This document shows, in pieces, positions 33,353 to 42,611 of a DNA stretch of 64,000 nt. A program made the translations under genes and the position numbers. The DNA is taken from positions 62,001-126,000 of the forward strand of contig NZ_JAIGNR010000005.1 of NCBI RefSeq assembly GCF_019711595.1, in the 5' to 3' direction. Each line of letters opens with the position of its first letter. Position 1 is the stretch's first letter. The notes under the pieces were generated by a model. The model worked only from the letters and a program-made list of their open reading frames with translations. It searched no databases and was not told the origin of the DNA. The DNA comes from Qipengyuania sphaerica. Lineage in GTDB: Bacteria; Pseudomonadota; Alphaproteobacteria; Sphingomonadales; Sphingomonadaceae.

Positions 33353-34426
33353 TTATTCGTCGCCGTAGATCGCGACTTCGCTCATGCCTTCGCTGCTTGC
33401 GCGTCCGCGATACATTCCGGAGGTGTTGAAACTGAAAAGCGCGTGGCCGTCCGGGGTAACGAGGATTACGCCCCCATCTCCGCCGAGCTGTTTCACCTCG
33501 GCCATGACGTCATCGGCGGTCTTTTGCAGCGCGCGTTCCCCGTCGAAAAGCGCTTCGGCGACTGCCTGCGGCATTTTCTGCATCTCGCGAAACGATGCCG
33601 ACAGCTCTTTCTGGCCCCTTAGGCGCGTGCATATTTCATGCGCCACGCCGACACGGATGAAATACTCGCCCCAGCCGGTGGCCGAGACCGCGCAGCTGCG
33701 GTTGTCGGCATAGGTACCTGCGCCGATTACCGGACTGTCGCCAATGCGGTTCCAGCGCTTGCCGGTCATCCCGCCGGTCGAGGTACCGGCCGCAAGGTTG
33801 CCGTGCCGGTCGAGCACCACCGCACCCACAGTCCCGAACTTGATGTCGACATCGAGCGCCGAAACTTGCTCCGCTTTGAGCCGTTCAAGCGCCTCGCGCC
33901 GGAAATCGGTATCGAAATACTCGTTGGGCACGATTTCCAGGCCCTGCTCGGCGGCGAAGATCTCGGCGCCCTCACCCGCCAGCATCACATGCGGGCTTTC
34001 GGTCATGACTGCACGGGCGGCCAGTATCGGATTACGGACGTTTGTGACCCCGGCCACTGCCCCCGCATTGCGGTCGCGCCCGTCCATGATCGAGGCGTCG
34101 AGTTCATGCGTTTCGTCCCAGGTGAAGACCGCGCCGCGTCCCGCGTTGAAGCGCGGATCGTCCTCGAGCAGCAGGATCGCCGCCTCTACCGCGTCGAGGG
34201 CCTCTCCGCCATTCGCCAGCACTTTCGCCCCCGCATCGAGCGCGGCTTGCAGCGACTCGCGCAACTCCGCCTCCTGCTCAAGGGTGAGATTTTCGCGGGC
34301 GATGGTCCCTGCCCCGCCATGGATCGCGATGGCCCACTTCCCCTCTTCCTGCGCCGCCAGCGGGCTTCCCCAAAGAGCCAGAATTGCGGCCTGGCCACAT
34401 GCGATCTTTGCGAAAAATCCTCTCAT
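33353..34426 (-). CDS. Isoaspartyl peptidase/L-asparaginase (plant-type, Ntn hydrolase)
   Basis: A 357-residue exported enzyme with a signal peptide (FFAKIACGQAAILALWGSPLAA). The mature part starts WAIAIHGGAGTI, has NAGRGAVFTWDE and MDGRDRNAGAVAGV, and the self-processing site is FGTVGAVVLDRHGN, where the Thr becomes the N-terminal nucleophile of the beta chain. Downstream, STGGMTGKRWNRIGDSPVIG, GWGEYFIRVGVAHE and GGDGGVILV match the family. It removes isoaspartyl dipeptides and has asparaginase activity. ATG 34426 gives the intact signal; it is convergent with ompA. Confidence 0.92.
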   Translation of the reverse strand: MRGFFAKIACGQAAILALWGSPLAAQEEGKWAIAIHGGAGTIARENLTLEQEAELRESLQAALDAGAKVLANGGEALDAVEAAILLLEDDPRFNAGRGAVFTWDETHELDASIMDGRDRNAGAVAGVTNVRNPILAARAVMTESPHVMLAGEGAEIFAAEQGLEIVPNEYFDTDFRREALERLKAEQVSALDVDIKFGTVGAVVLDRHGNLAAGTSTGGMTGKRWNRIGDSPVIGAGTYADNRSCAVSATGWGEYFIRVGVAHEICTRLRGQKELSASFREMQKMPQAVAEALFDGERALQKTADDVMAEVKQLGGDGGVILVTPDGHALFSFNTSGMYRGRASSEGMSEVAIYGDE

Positions 34427-34537
34427 TACGACGGGATAGCAACAAAAGTTATCCACTCAATCCCCGACACCCCTTTTGGAGATATCCGACACCGATGATA
34501 GCCCTGACGCTACGGAAACCATTGGGAGAGAGGTTTC

Positions 34538-35788
34538 ATGATTTTCGACAGATATCGCTTCGACGAGCAGCTTGCCTTGGAACTGGGCGAGAAGCTTCTT
34601 TACGCGCTCGGCGCATTGATTGTGACTTGGCTTGCAGCAAGGGCCGCGAAATGGGCCTTCGCCAATATCGTGAACAACATAGATTTTTTCCGTCGTGGGA
34701 CAGGCAGCGGTTCGACGCTGGGTGAATCGCTCGGCAAGATCGTCAGCTTGCTGATCTGGCTGTTCGGCCTGCTCATCATCCTCAACATCCTCGAATTGGG
34801 CGGGGTCGCCGGCCCCATCGACAGCCTGCTCGAGAATGTCGTCGACTTCCTGCCCAACCTGCTGTGGGCCGGCCTGATCTTCTTCATCGGCATGATGGTG
34901 GCGCGGATCGTGCGCGATCTGGTTGTCACCTTCCTGCAGACGGTCGATTTCGACAAATGGGCCAATCGCGGGGGTGTCGACAACGTCACCGGCAATACCG
35001 CGATCAGCAAGACGATCGGCACGATCGCCTATGTCCTGATCGCTATTCCGGTTGCCATCGCCGCGCTGGAGCAGCTGGAGATCCAGTCGATCAGCGAACC
35101 GGCCTCCGACATGTTGCGGATGATCTTTGCGGCCATACCGAACATCATCGCGGCGGCGATCCTGCTCGGCATCGGTTACCTGATCAGCAAGTTCGTGGTG
35201 CAAATCGCCAAGGAGATCCTGCCGGGCCTCGGCGTCGACCGGGCCTTGGCTGAAAGCGGACTGGTCGCCGAAGGGACGACAGCGAGCGGCATCATCGCCC
35301 GTATCGCGCAAGTGGCAATCATCCTGTTCTTCGCGATTGCCGCCACGCGTATTCTCGGCTTCCCCGAACTGACCGCAATCCTCGACCAGCTGCTCGAGCT
35401 GGGCGGACGCGTGATCTTCGGGGCCGTCGTCATTGCCTTCGGCTTCCTCATCGCGAACCTGCTGGCCCGCCTGATTTCGGGCGATGCGGGCAGTTCGACG
35501 GCAGGGACCATCGTGCGTTGGGCGACGATCATACTGTTCGTCTTCATGGGCCTGCAGTTCACCGGCATCGGCGGGATGATCCCTGCAAATGCGCTGACGA
35601 TCCTCATCGGCGGCGTAGCGGTGGCCGGCGCGCTGGCCTTTGGTCTTGGCGGCCGCGACTGGGCGGCGCGCAAGCTCGACCAGATGGATAGCGACCTGTC
35701 GGGTGGCTCGGCTCCGGCTGCGCCCACGCCGCGCGCACGCAGGGCTGCAGCACCCAAGAGCGACGATCCGCTGCCGCCCGGCGCGTGA
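34538..35788 (+). CDS. TM-helix repeat membrane protein (mechanosensitive-channel-like)
   Basis: A 416-residue protein with about ten hydrophobic segments in three repeated blocks of the TM_helix type (IVSLLIWLFGLLIILNIL, LLWAGLIFFIGMMVARIVRD; then IIAAAILLGIGYLISKFVV; then VIFGAVVIAFGFLIANLLAR). The C-terminus is Ala/Pro/Arg-rich (about residues 380-416) and likely cytoplasmic. Related proteins are annotated as conserved TM helix or small-conductance channel-like proteins, but the MscS beta domain is not present, so channel function is uncertain. A terminator follows the gene. Confidence 0.8.
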   Translation: MIFDRYRFDEQLALELGEKLLYALGALIVTWLAARAAKWAFANIVNNIDFFRRGTGSGSTLGESLGKIVSLLIWLFGLLIILNILELGGVAGPIDSLLENVVDFLPNLLWAGLIFFIGMMVARIVRDLVVTFLQTVDFDKWANRGGVDNVTGNTAISKTIGTIAYVLIAIPVAIAALEQLEIQSISEPASDMLRMIFAAIPNIIAAAILLGIGYLISKFVVQIAKEILPGLGVDRALAESGLVAEGTTASGIIARIAQVAIILFFAIAATRILGFPELTAILDQLLELGGRVIFGAVVIAFGFLIANLLARLISGDAGSSTAGTIVRWATIILFVFMGLQFTGIGGMIPANALTILIGGVAVAGALAFGLGGRDWAARKLDQMDSDLSGGSAPAAPTPRARRAAAPKSDDPLPPGA

Positions 35789-35828
35789 TCGAGGCATAAG
35801 GGGACACCGGGGAGAGAGGTGTCTGGCG

Positions 35829-35862
35829 GGGGTGCGGGACGAAAGGTCTCGCACCCCTTTTT
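35829..35862 (+). terminator. Intrinsic terminator after the TM-helix protein gene
   Basis: A 12-bp stem (35829-35840 with 35846-35857, with one G-U pair) and loop GAAAG is followed by TTTTT. It lies 41 bp after the stop codon and upstream of the SDR gene. Confidence 0.85.
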
Positions 35863-35906
35863 CTTTGTGCTACGCCTTTCCCAAGGAACTGAGAGAGAGG
35901 CGAGAC

Positions 35907-36872
35907 ATGAGCGATTTCGGATTTTCGAGCACGGCGGACGAGGTTCTTGCGGACAAGGATCTGTCGGGCCGAACCGCGCTGGTGACCGGCGGCTATTCCG
36001 GGCTCGGACAGGAAACCGCTCGCGCCATGGCGGCCAAGGGCGCGCACATCATCCTGTCCGGACGCGACGCCACCAAACTCTCGGCCGCCGCCGATGCAAT
36101 TGCCGAGGAGACGGGCGCCAAAGTCGATACCCTTGTGTGCGATCTCGCCTCGCTGGACAGCATCCGAAAGGCCGGGGCAGAAGCGAACGAACGGTTCGAC
36201 AAGATGGACCTGCTCATCAACAATGCGGGCGTCATGGCCTGCGACGAGGCGAAGACCGCAGACGGTTTCGAGATGCAGTTCGGCACCAACCACCTCGGGC
36301 ATTTCCTGCTGACGAACCTGCTGATGCCGCTGGTCGAGAAGGGTGATCACCCGCGCATCGTCAACCTATCCAGCCGCGGTCATCACATCGCGCCGGTCGA
36401 TTTCGACGATCCGAATTTCGAACGCCGGGATTACGAGAAATGGACCAGCTACGGCCAGTCGAAGACGGCCAATGTGCTGTTTGCGGTCGGCCTCGAACAG
36501 CGCCTCGCCGACAAGGGCATCCACGCCTACGCGCTGCATCCGGGCGGTATTCACACCAACCTCGGTCGCCATATGAGCGAGGAAGACGTCCAGAACCTGA
36601 TGGCGCGGATCGAGAAAGCTGCCGAGGAACGGGGCGAGCAGCCACAACCCTTCAAGACCATCCCGCAGGGTGCGGCGACCACTTGCTGGGTAGCCACCGC
36701 GGACGAGCTCGAAGGAGCGGGCGGCCTCTATTGCGAGGACTGCCATGTTGCCAACCAGGACGATCACGACACCGGAGGCGGTGTTCGCAGTTATGCGGTC
36801 GACAAGGACAATGCCGACCGGCTGTGGGCGATGAGCGAGGAGATGGTCGGCCAGCAATTTGACTACGGGTAA
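35907..36872 (+). CDS. Short-chain dehydrogenase/reductase (retinol dehydrogenase-like)
   Basis: A 321-residue SDR: cofactor motif ALVTGGYSGLGQETARAMAA, the segment LLINNAGVMAC, FEMQFGTNHLGHFLLTNLL, catalytic Ser in IVNLSSRGHH and the YGQSKTANVLFA Tyr-x-x-x-Lys pair. The catalytic residues are intact. It resembles the WW-domain oxidoreductase/retinol dehydrogenase-like branch, with a substrate that cannot be named. A GAGAGAGAGGCGAG ribosome site precedes ATG 35907. It is a single gene between a terminator and the sigma factor's promoter. Confidence 0.88.
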   Translation: MSDFGFSSTADEVLADKDLSGRTALVTGGYSGLGQETARAMAAKGAHIILSGRDATKLSAAADAIAEETGAKVDTLVCDLASLDSIRKAGAEANERFDKMDLLINNAGVMACDEAKTADGFEMQFGTNHLGHFLLTNLLMPLVEKGDHPRIVNLSSRGHHIAPVDFDDPNFERRDYEKWTSYGQSKTANVLFAVGLEQRLADKGIHAYALHPGGIHTNLGRHMSEEDVQNLMARIEKAAEERGEQPQPFKTIPQGAATTCWVATADELEGAGGLYCEDCHVANQDDHDTGGGVRSYAVDKDNADRLWAMSEEMVGQQFDYG

Positions 36873-36882
36873 TTCCCGGCCT

Positions 36883-36908
36883 GTAACTGAAAGGGGCCTA
36901 TCGGCGAA
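36883..36908 (+). promoter_or_regulatory. Predicted autoregulatory ECF promoter (SigF-like)
   Basis: GTAACT (36883-36888) and CGAA (36905-36908) are separated by 16 bp. From memory, the Caulobacter SigF promoter consensus is GTAACC-N16-CGAA, and its regulon includes the sigF gene itself. The match lies 33 bp before the sigma-factor start codon. The factor downstream carries an NrsF-type anti-sigma factor as in the SigF system, which supports autoregulation. Confidence 0.6.
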
Positions 36909-36941
36909 CTCGCCCGCAGAAGCTGTTGCGGGAGCTATGCC

Positions 36942-37472
36942 TTGATTGCAGATGAAGCCAGCATGGCGCGAATGATGGCCGCGGCGCAAAATGGCGACCG
37001 CGCGGTTTATCGCGTGTTGCTGGCCGAGGCGCAGCTCTGGCTCGAGCGTTTCTTCGCCAAGCGCGTGCCCCCTGCCCAGCGCGATGACCTGGTGCAGGAA
37101 GTCCTGCTCGCAGTCCATAACAAGCGCGCCAGCTGGGACCCTTCACGCCCATTCTTCCCGTGGCTTGCTGCCATTGCTCGCTACCGCTGGGTCGATCATC
37201 TGCGCAAGGTCTACCGTTCGGCAGAAGACGAGCTGGGCGACCACGATGCTGCGCAGGACAGCGAGGAAGAGGTCGTCATGGCACGCATGAGCCTCGAGCG
37301 GCTCTTCGTGCACCTGCCGGAGAAGCAGGTCGAAGCCATAGAACTCGTGAAGATCGAAGGGCTCAGCATTGCCGAGGCCTCGGCGCGTACCGGCCAAAGC
37401 GAAAGCCTGGTCAAAGTGAATATCCATCGCGGGCTCAAGAAGCTGTCCGCTCTCGTAGAAAAGGCCGATTGA
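36942..37472 (+). CDS. ECF RNA polymerase sigma factor (SigF-like, paired with NrsF)
   Basis: A 176-residue ECF factor. Region 2 has QRDDLVQEVLLAVHNKRASW and RPFFPWLAAIARYRWVDHLR; a linker DELGDHDAAQDSEEEV precedes region 4 with RLFVHLPEKQVEAIELVKIE, GLSIAEASARTGQSESLVKV and NIHRGLKKL. The start is TTG at 36942 with a GGGAG site nine bases upstream; ATG 36963 would trim seven residues. The anti-sigma gene follows after one base. Family knowledge suggests a response to heavy metals or redox stress as for Caulobacter SigF, but that is inference here. Confidence 0.88.
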   Translation: MIADEASMARMMAAAQNGDRAVYRVLLAEAQLWLERFFAKRVPPAQRDDLVQEVLLAVHNKRASWDPSRPFFPWLAAIARYRWVDHLRKVYRSAEDELGDHDAAQDSEEEVVMARMSLERLFVHLPEKQVEAIELVKIEGLSIAEASARTGQSESLVKVNIHRGLKKLSALVEKAD

Positions 37473-37473
37473 A

Positions 37474-38115
37474 ATGAACCGGGTCTCCAATCACTTCTTC
37501 GACCAGCTCGCCGGCGACCTCGCGCCGGTCCGCCCCATTCGGCGTTCCCGAGGCATCGCGCTGGTAGCCGTCGCAGCGATCGTCACCATCGTGCTGGTCG
37601 CATTATTCGGCGAACTGCAGACGCACATGATTGCAGGGCAGGCCACGCCGATGTTCTTCGTGACAAACGGCATGCTCGCGCTGCTCGGAGCCGCTTCATC
37701 GCTGGCCGTCGTGCGTATGGCGACGCCCCAGGTCGGCAGCGGCCATGAAGGCGCGCGCTGGTCCGCCGGAATGGTCGCGCTCTTGCCCGTAACGGCCCTT
37801 ATCATGCTCGGCGCAACGCATTTCCTCGCCGCGATCATGGAAGATTCGCATGGCGTGCCGTGCCTCCTCGCGAGCATCACGGCAGGCCTGGTTACGGCCA
37901 TAGCGCTGGTCTTCTGGCTAAGGCGCGGCGCCCCGGTTTCTCTGACCTCTGCGGGCACCTATGCCGGGGTAGCCGCCGGAGCGATCGGTAGCTTCGCCTA
38001 TGGCCTGACCTGCCCCATTGAAACGATCGGTCATCTTGGGATCTGGCATGTCGCGCCAGTGCTGGTCGGTGGCATTGCCGGGCGGCTTGCCATCCCGCCG
38101 CTCGTCCGCTGGTAA
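37474..38115 (+). CDS. nrsF: NrsF/DUF1109-family anti-sigma factor
   Basis: A 213-residue polytopic membrane protein with six hydrophobic helices (IALVAVAAIVTIVLVALFG, MFFVTNGMLALLGAASSLAV, MVALLPVTALIMLGATHFLA, and others). Two cysteines are present, at HGVPCLLAS and GLTCPIETIGH. This is the DUF1109/NrsF pattern, in which paired Cys residues in the membrane are linked to sensing in Caulobacter. The conserved H-W-P-like tract appears as THFLAAIMEDSHGVPC. ATG 37474 is one base from the sigma-factor stop, so the two are co-translated. Confidence 0.85.
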   Translation: MNRVSNHFFDQLAGDLAPVRPIRRSRGIALVAVAAIVTIVLVALFGELQTHMIAGQATPMFFVTNGMLALLGAASSLAVVRMATPQVGSGHEGARWSAGMVALLPVTALIMLGATHFLAAIMEDSHGVPCLLASITAGLVTAIALVFWLRRGAPVSLTSAGTYAGVAAGAIGSFAYGLTCPIETIGHLGIWHVAPVLVGGIAGRLAIPPLVRW

Positions 38116-38193
38116 TCGCCCTTTGTCGGGGAAGCCGTTGCCAATCGGGCGGTGAAGGTGCATCGCTCCTTCCCAAGAGAGGGAGAGATTTTC

Positions 38194-39969
38194 ATGAAGT
38201 CATTCGCCGCCGCCATTGCGCTTGCCACTGCGTCAATCCTGCCCGCAACGGCCTATGCCCAGGAGAATGCCGAAACCCAGTCCGCCGACTGGATCGAGAC
38301 CAGCAACGCCTACACGCAGAGGCTGATCGACTTCCAGGCGGGCTTCTTCCCCGAAGGCGCGAGCCAGGCGGGCTACGAACAGTACGACGGCCTGACCTTC
38401 GATTACTCCGACGATACGAACGAGCGCTATGTCGAAGGCGCCAAGGCACTGCGTGCCGAGTTTGCCGCCGCGATGCAGCGCGAGCAGAACACGCAGGTCA
38501 AACAGGATCTCGCGATCCTGATCGACAATCTCGACCGCTCGATTCTTTCGACCGAATTGAACGAGCGCATGATGCTCGAATGGTCCGAATTGCCGCAGAG
38601 TATCTTCTACTCGATCGGCGCCATCCTCTCCGACCAGACCGCGGAAAATCGCCGCGCTTCGGCAGTCGAGCTTCTCCGCCGCTATACCGGGGTCGAAGCG
38701 GGCTACGAGCCCTATACCGAGCTAGCCAAGGCGCGTTTCGAAGCGAGCCGTGGAGATGGCAAGATCGGCCCCTACAAGGTCGAGGTCGCGGAATCGGTCG
38801 GCAAGCTTCCCACCTTCGCCGCCGGCATTCGCGAGCTGTTCGAGAAATACGACATCGATGGCGCAGACGAGGCGCTCGATGCGATGGACGCGCAATTCGC
38901 CGATTATGGCGAATGGACCGAGAGAGTCGTGCTGCCCGCTGCGCGCGATGATGCACGCCTTCCGGAAGAACTCTACGCGCTCAACCTGCGCAATGTCGGC
39001 ATCGACATGGACCCGCGCGAGGCGATGAGCCAGGCGCGCCGCGGCTTCTATGAAATCCGCGCGCAGATGGAAGCGCTCGCCCCGCAGATCGCGGCCAAAT
39101 ATGGCTGGGAGGAAACCGACATGACTTCGGTCATGACGCGGCTCAAGCAGCAGAAGATCGACAATTCGGAGATCGAGGATTTCTACCGCGATGTGAACCG
39201 CCAGCTCGAGGCGAAAATCCGCGAGAACGAGATCGTTTCGCTGCCGACCAGCGAGCTCCTGATGCGTGTCGCCTCGGCCGCCGAAAGCGCTGCCCAGCCC
39301 GCGCCGCACATGCGGCCGCCGCGCCTCATCGGCAACACGGGTGAACAGGGAACATTCGTCCTGACCGTCGGCAACCCGACGGCCAGCGCGGACGACGTCT
39401 ATGACGATTTCAACTTCCCCGCCGCAAGCTGGACACTGAGCGCGCACGAGGCGCGGCCCGGTCACGAAATGCAGTTTGCCGCGCTGGTCGAACAGGGCGT
39501 GAGCCTTGCGCGCATGCTCTATGCCTTCAACAGCGTGAATGTCGAAGGCTGGGCGCTTTACGCCGAAGCCGAAATGCTGCCGCACGAGCCGATCGAAGGG
39601 CAATTCATCGCCCAGCAGTTCCGCCTGCTGCGCGCGGCCCGCGCCTTTCTCGACCCGAGCCTCAACCTCGGGCTGATGACGCGAGAGGAAGCCCAACGCG
39701 TCCTGCGCGAGGAAGCGCTGTTCTCGCCCGGCATGACCAAGCAGGAGCTCGACCGCTACCAGTTCCGCGCTCCCGGCCAGGCAGGCGCCTATTACTACGG
39801 CTATCGCAAGCTGATCGACCTGCGCGTGGAAACCGAACTCGCGCTGGGTGCAGACTTCAACGAGAAGGCGTTCAACGACTTCCTGCTGAGCCAGGGCATC
39901 ATTCCGCTCGACCTGATCGCAAAGGCGGTCCGCGAGGAGTTTATCCCCTCGCAGCGAAGCGGGGGATGA
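38194..39969 (+). CDS. DUF885 family exported protein (putative metallohydrolase)
   Basis: A 591-residue protein with a signal peptide (KSFAAAIALATASILPATAYA). The central helical DUF885 domain ends in the motif SAHEARPGHEMQFAA (His418, Glu419, His424), which resembles an HExxxGH zinc-binding site, followed by VEGWALYAEAEMLP, another family signature with a candidate Glu ligand. Members are often described as putative X-Pro-type or carboxypeptidase-like zinc enzymes; the substrate is unknown. A GAGGGAGAG ribosome site precedes ATG 38194. It stands as a single gene. Confidence 0.87.
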   Translation: MKSFAAAIALATASILPATAYAQENAETQSADWIETSNAYTQRLIDFQAGFFPEGASQAGYEQYDGLTFDYSDDTNERYVEGAKALRAEFAAAMQREQNTQVKQDLAILIDNLDRSILSTELNERMMLEWSELPQSIFYSIGAILSDQTAENRRASAVELLRRYTGVEAGYEPYTELAKARFEASRGDGKIGPYKVEVAESVGKLPTFAAGIRELFEKYDIDGADEALDAMDAQFADYGEWTERVVLPAARDDARLPEELYALNLRNVGIDMDPREAMSQARRGFYEIRAQMEALAPQIAAKYGWEETDMTSVMTRLKQQKIDNSEIEDFYRDVNRQLEAKIRENEIVSLPTSELLMRVASAAESAAQPAPHMRPPRLIGNTGEQGTFVLTVGNPTASADDVYDDFNFPAASWTLSAHEARPGHEMQFAALVEQGVSLARMLYAFNSVNVEGWALYAEAEMLPHEPIEGQFIAQQFRLLRAARAFLDPSLNLGLMTREEAQRVLREEALFSPGMTKQELDRYQFRAPGQAGAYYYGYRKLIDLRVETELALGADFNEKAFNDFLLSQGIIPLDLIAKAVREEFIPSQRSGG

Positions 39970-39972
39970 CGG

Positions 39973-40974
39973 CTAAAGCCAGCGCAGGCGCCTGAATACC
40001 ACGATCAGCGCGATGAACAGCAGGCCGCAAAGGGCGACCACGGCCCAGAAGGCATCGGGGTCGTCCATGCCCGGCATGCCGCCGACATTGATCCCGAGCA
40101 GGCCGGTCAGAAAGCTTAGCGGCAGGAAGATACCGGCCACGATAGTGAGCATGTAGGTCGCATGCTCGCTGCTGGCGAGGCTGCGGGCGCGCAGTTCGTC
40201 CTGCAGCACCAGCGCGCTCTCCTTGCTGATGTCTATATCGTCGAGATAGCGGCGCAGGCGCGCAATACTCTCGGCGATCTCGCGGCGGTCGTGCTCTTCG
40301 AACCAGTAGGGCGCGTCCTTGCTGATCTGCTCCAGCGCCTCGTGCTGCGGAGCCATATGCCGTTTGAGGCCGAGGCAGTTGCGGCGAATGGTCGAGATCC
40401 GCTTGAGCATGTCCTCGGCATGTTCCTCGGAGTCCATATCTTCGAGCTCGTCGAGCACGTGGTTCATGTCGACGATCGACTGGCTCATCCGTGCGATCAG
40501 CAATTCCGCCAGCATTGTAATGGTCGCGCCCGCATCGGGCGGTCCATCGCCCCGGTCGAGCATGGCAACCACCTCGCGCGGGGTTTGCAGCGGATAGCGC
40601 CGCAGGGTGATGAGCCGCCGCCCGTCGCACCACAGCTGCATCGAGATCATGTCTTCGGGTTCCGCGCCCGGGTTGAAGTTGATGCCGCGAAGCGTGCCTA
40701 CCAGGGTCTCGCCCTCGGCAAAGGCGCGCGGGCGGGTCTGGTCGCTGGTGAGCAATTCCGCTGTCGGCTCGGGAATATGCAACTGCTCTTCCAGCCAGTC
40801 CCGCACACCGGCGCGTGTCCGGCAGATGTGGAGCCACAGGACCTCGCCCGGCGCGCCCGGCTGCCAGTCCTGCGCCTCTTCCCAGCCTATCTCGCGCGCG
40901 CCGCCCTGCCCGTCGAGCACCCGCCCGAACAGCAAGGGGGTCCGGGTTTCGGCGTGGTCGGTCGGTTCACTCAT
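39973..40974 (-). CDS. CorA/ZntB-type divalent metal transporter
   Basis: A 333-residue protein. A large cytoplasmic domain (residues 1 to about 265; [40 protein letters not shown]) is followed by a long helix and two C-terminal membrane segments. The pore motif appears as GINVGGMPG, the ZntB-like version of the Gly-Met-Asn signature, so zinc export or proton-driven transport is more likely than magnesium uptake. ATG 40974 is taken; the frame opens six codons earlier at 40992. It is divergent from ispG and convergent with the DUF885 gene, from which it is separated by 3 bp. Confidence 0.88.
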   Translation of the reverse strand: MSEPTDHAETRTPLLFGRVLDGQGGAREIGWEEAQDWQPGAPGEVLWLHICRTRAGVRDWLEEQLHIPEPTAELLTSDQTRPRAFAEGETLVGTLRGINFNPGAEPEDMISMQLWCDGRRLITLRRYPLQTPREVVAMLDRGDGPPDAGATITMLAELLIARMSQSIVDMNHVLDELEDMDSEEHAEDMLKRISTIRRNCLGLKRHMAPQHEALEQISKDAPYWFEEHDRREIAESIARLRRYLDDIDISKESALVLQDELRARSLASSEHATYMLTIVAGIFLPLSFLTGLLGINVGGMPGMDDPDAFWAVVALCGLLFIALIVVFRRLRWL

Positions 40975-41044
40975 GCAAGCTTCATGCATCAAACCTCCAC
41001 GCCTGTCATTGCCCCTTCATCAACGCTCCCCTATATCGCGGCCC

Positions 41045-42184
41045 ATGTCTTCCACACGTCCCTGGCGCGATATCGAGCGCCGTCAGTCCCGCCAGATCAT
41101 GGTCGGCAGCGTTCCCGTCGGGGGCAATGCTCCGATCAGCGTCCAGACCATGACCAACACGCCGACCGAGGATGTGGCGGCGACGATCGACCAGATCCGC
41201 CGCTGCGAGGAGGTGGGCGCCGACATCATCCGCGTCTCCTGCCCGACCGAGGAAGCGACGCGCGATTTCGACAAGATCACGAGGGCCGCGAACGTCCCGA
41301 TCGTTGCCGACATCCATTTCCACTACAAGCGCGCCCTCGAAGCCGCCGACAAGGGCGCGGCCTGCCTGCGCATCAATCCGGGAAATATCGGGTCGAGCGA
41401 GCGTGTCGCCGAGGTTGTCCGTGCTGCGAAGGCAAATGGCTGCGCGATCCGCATCGGCGTCAATGCGGGCAGTCTTGAAAAGGACCTGCTCGAAAAATAC
41501 GGCGAGCCCTGCCCCGAAGCGCTGATCGAAAGCGCGTTGGACCATATCAAGCTGCTGCAGGATCACGACTTTCACGAATACAAGGTCGCGGTGAAGGCCA
41601 GCGACGTCTTCCTCGCGGTCGCCGCCTATCACGGGCTGGCAGAGGCGGTGGACTGCCCGCTGCATCTCGGCATTACCGAGGCCGGCGGGCTGATCGGCGG
41701 GACGGTCAAATCCTCGATCGGCATCGGCAGCCTGCTGTGGGCGGGTATCGGCGACACCATTCGCGTTTCGCTTTCGGCCGAGCCCGAGCAGGAGGTGAAG
41801 GTCGGCTTCGAGATGCTCAAGGCACTCGGCCTGCGCACCCGTGGCGTGCGCGTGGTCTCCTGCCCGAGTTGCTCGCGGCAGGGCTTCGACGTGATCCGCA
41901 CCGTGGAGACGCTCGAAAAGCGGCTCGAGCACATCAAGACCCCGATGAGCCTTTCCGTGCTGGGCTGTGTGGTCAACGGCCCCGGCGAGGCGCGCGAGAC
42001 CGATATCGGGCTGACCGGCGGCGGCAATGGCAAGCACATGGTCTATCTCTCGGGCGTGAAGAACCACCATATCGAGAGCGACGACATGCTCGATCACATC
42101 GTCAAGCTGGTCGAGGAGAAGGCGGCAGCCATCGAGGCAGGCGAAACTGTGGCCTTCGACCCGCATGCGGAAGCGGCGGAGTAG
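41045..42184 (+). CDS. ispG: 4-hydroxy-3-methylbut-2-enyl diphosphate synthase (flavodoxin-dependent)
   Basis: A 379-residue enzyme of the MEP isoprenoid pathway. The N-terminal TIM barrel shows [38 protein letters not shown] and [20 protein letters not shown]; the C-terminal [4Fe-4S] ligands are Cys273 and Cys276 in [11 protein letters not shown] and Cys308 in [11 protein letters not shown]. It supplies precursors for quinones, carotenoids and any bacteriochlorophyll. ATG 41045 fits the family start. A small membrane ORF follows in the same frame after the TAG stop. Confidence 0.95.
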   Translation: MSSTRPWRDIERRQSRQIMVGSVPVGGNAPISVQTMTNTPTEDVAATIDQIRRCEEVGADIIRVSCPTEEATRDFDKITRAANVPIVADIHFHYKRALEAADKGAACLRINPGNIGSSERVAEVVRAAKANGCAIRIGVNAGSLEKDLLEKYGEPCPEALIESALDHIKLLQDHDFHEYKVAVKASDVFLAVAAYHGLAEAVDCPLHLGITEAGGLIGGTVKSSIGIGSLLWAGIGDTIRVSLSAEPEQEVKVGFEMLKALGLRTRGVRVVSCPSCSRQGFDVIRTVETLEKRLEHIKTPMSLSVLGCVVNGPGEARETDIGLTGGGNGKHMVYLSGVKNHHIESDDMLDHIVKLVEEKAAAIEAGETVAFDPHAEAAE

Positions 42185-42187
42185 ACT

Positions 42188-42610
42188 CTGTTCGAGGTCA
42201 CTCTTCGCGGGCTGGAAGTCTATTGGCGGGAAGCCATCCTGGTATGGCTTGCGGCAATTTTCATCATCGCGCTAATCGAAGCGACGCTGCTGTGGATGGG
42301 GCGCAACAAGCCGGGGCAATTCGCAAAACTGCTCGGCACATTCCCCACGCTCGCCGTTATGGGGTTGCCGCCACTTTCCGCCCTGGTCGCGGCCCTTCAC
42401 CTGATGCGGCAGCACAGGGAGGTCGAGGCTATCTTACTGTTTATCATCGCGCCCCTGCTCGGCGTTTTCGTCGCGGTGAGGCTCAAGCAGGTCCTTGTCT
42501 GTGTGCTTACCGCTGCCCTCCGTGGGCCAAGTGCCGAACCCCAAGCTGAAATCAGGGCATCTGAGACAACCGGCGCCACTCTCAACGGGCGACCGCTCGA
42601 CGGGCGATAA
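42188..42610 (+). CDS. Small membrane protein, probable CTG start
   Basis: This unrecognised protein of about 140 residues has three or four hydrophobic segments (AILVWLAAIFIIALIEATLL, AKLLGTFPTLAVMGLPPLSA, EAILLFIIAPLLGVFVAV) and a hydrophilic tail. The first in-frame ATG is 42296, but a full membrane helix lies upstream of it in the same open frame, and CTG at 42188 follows a GCGGCGGAG ribosome-site-like stretch with six-base spacing. Only ispG's TAG separates the two frames. It ends one base before the HDAC-like gene. The longer version is preferred but unproven; the ATG form would be 104 residues. Confidence 0.55.
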   Translation: MFEVTLRGLEVYWREAILVWLAAIFIIALIEATLLWMGRNKPGQFAKLLGTFPTLAVMGLPPLSALVAALHLMRQHREVEAILLFIIAPLLGVFVAVRLKQVLVCVLTAALRGPSAEPQAEIRASETTGATLNGRPLDGR

Positions 42611-42611
42611 G

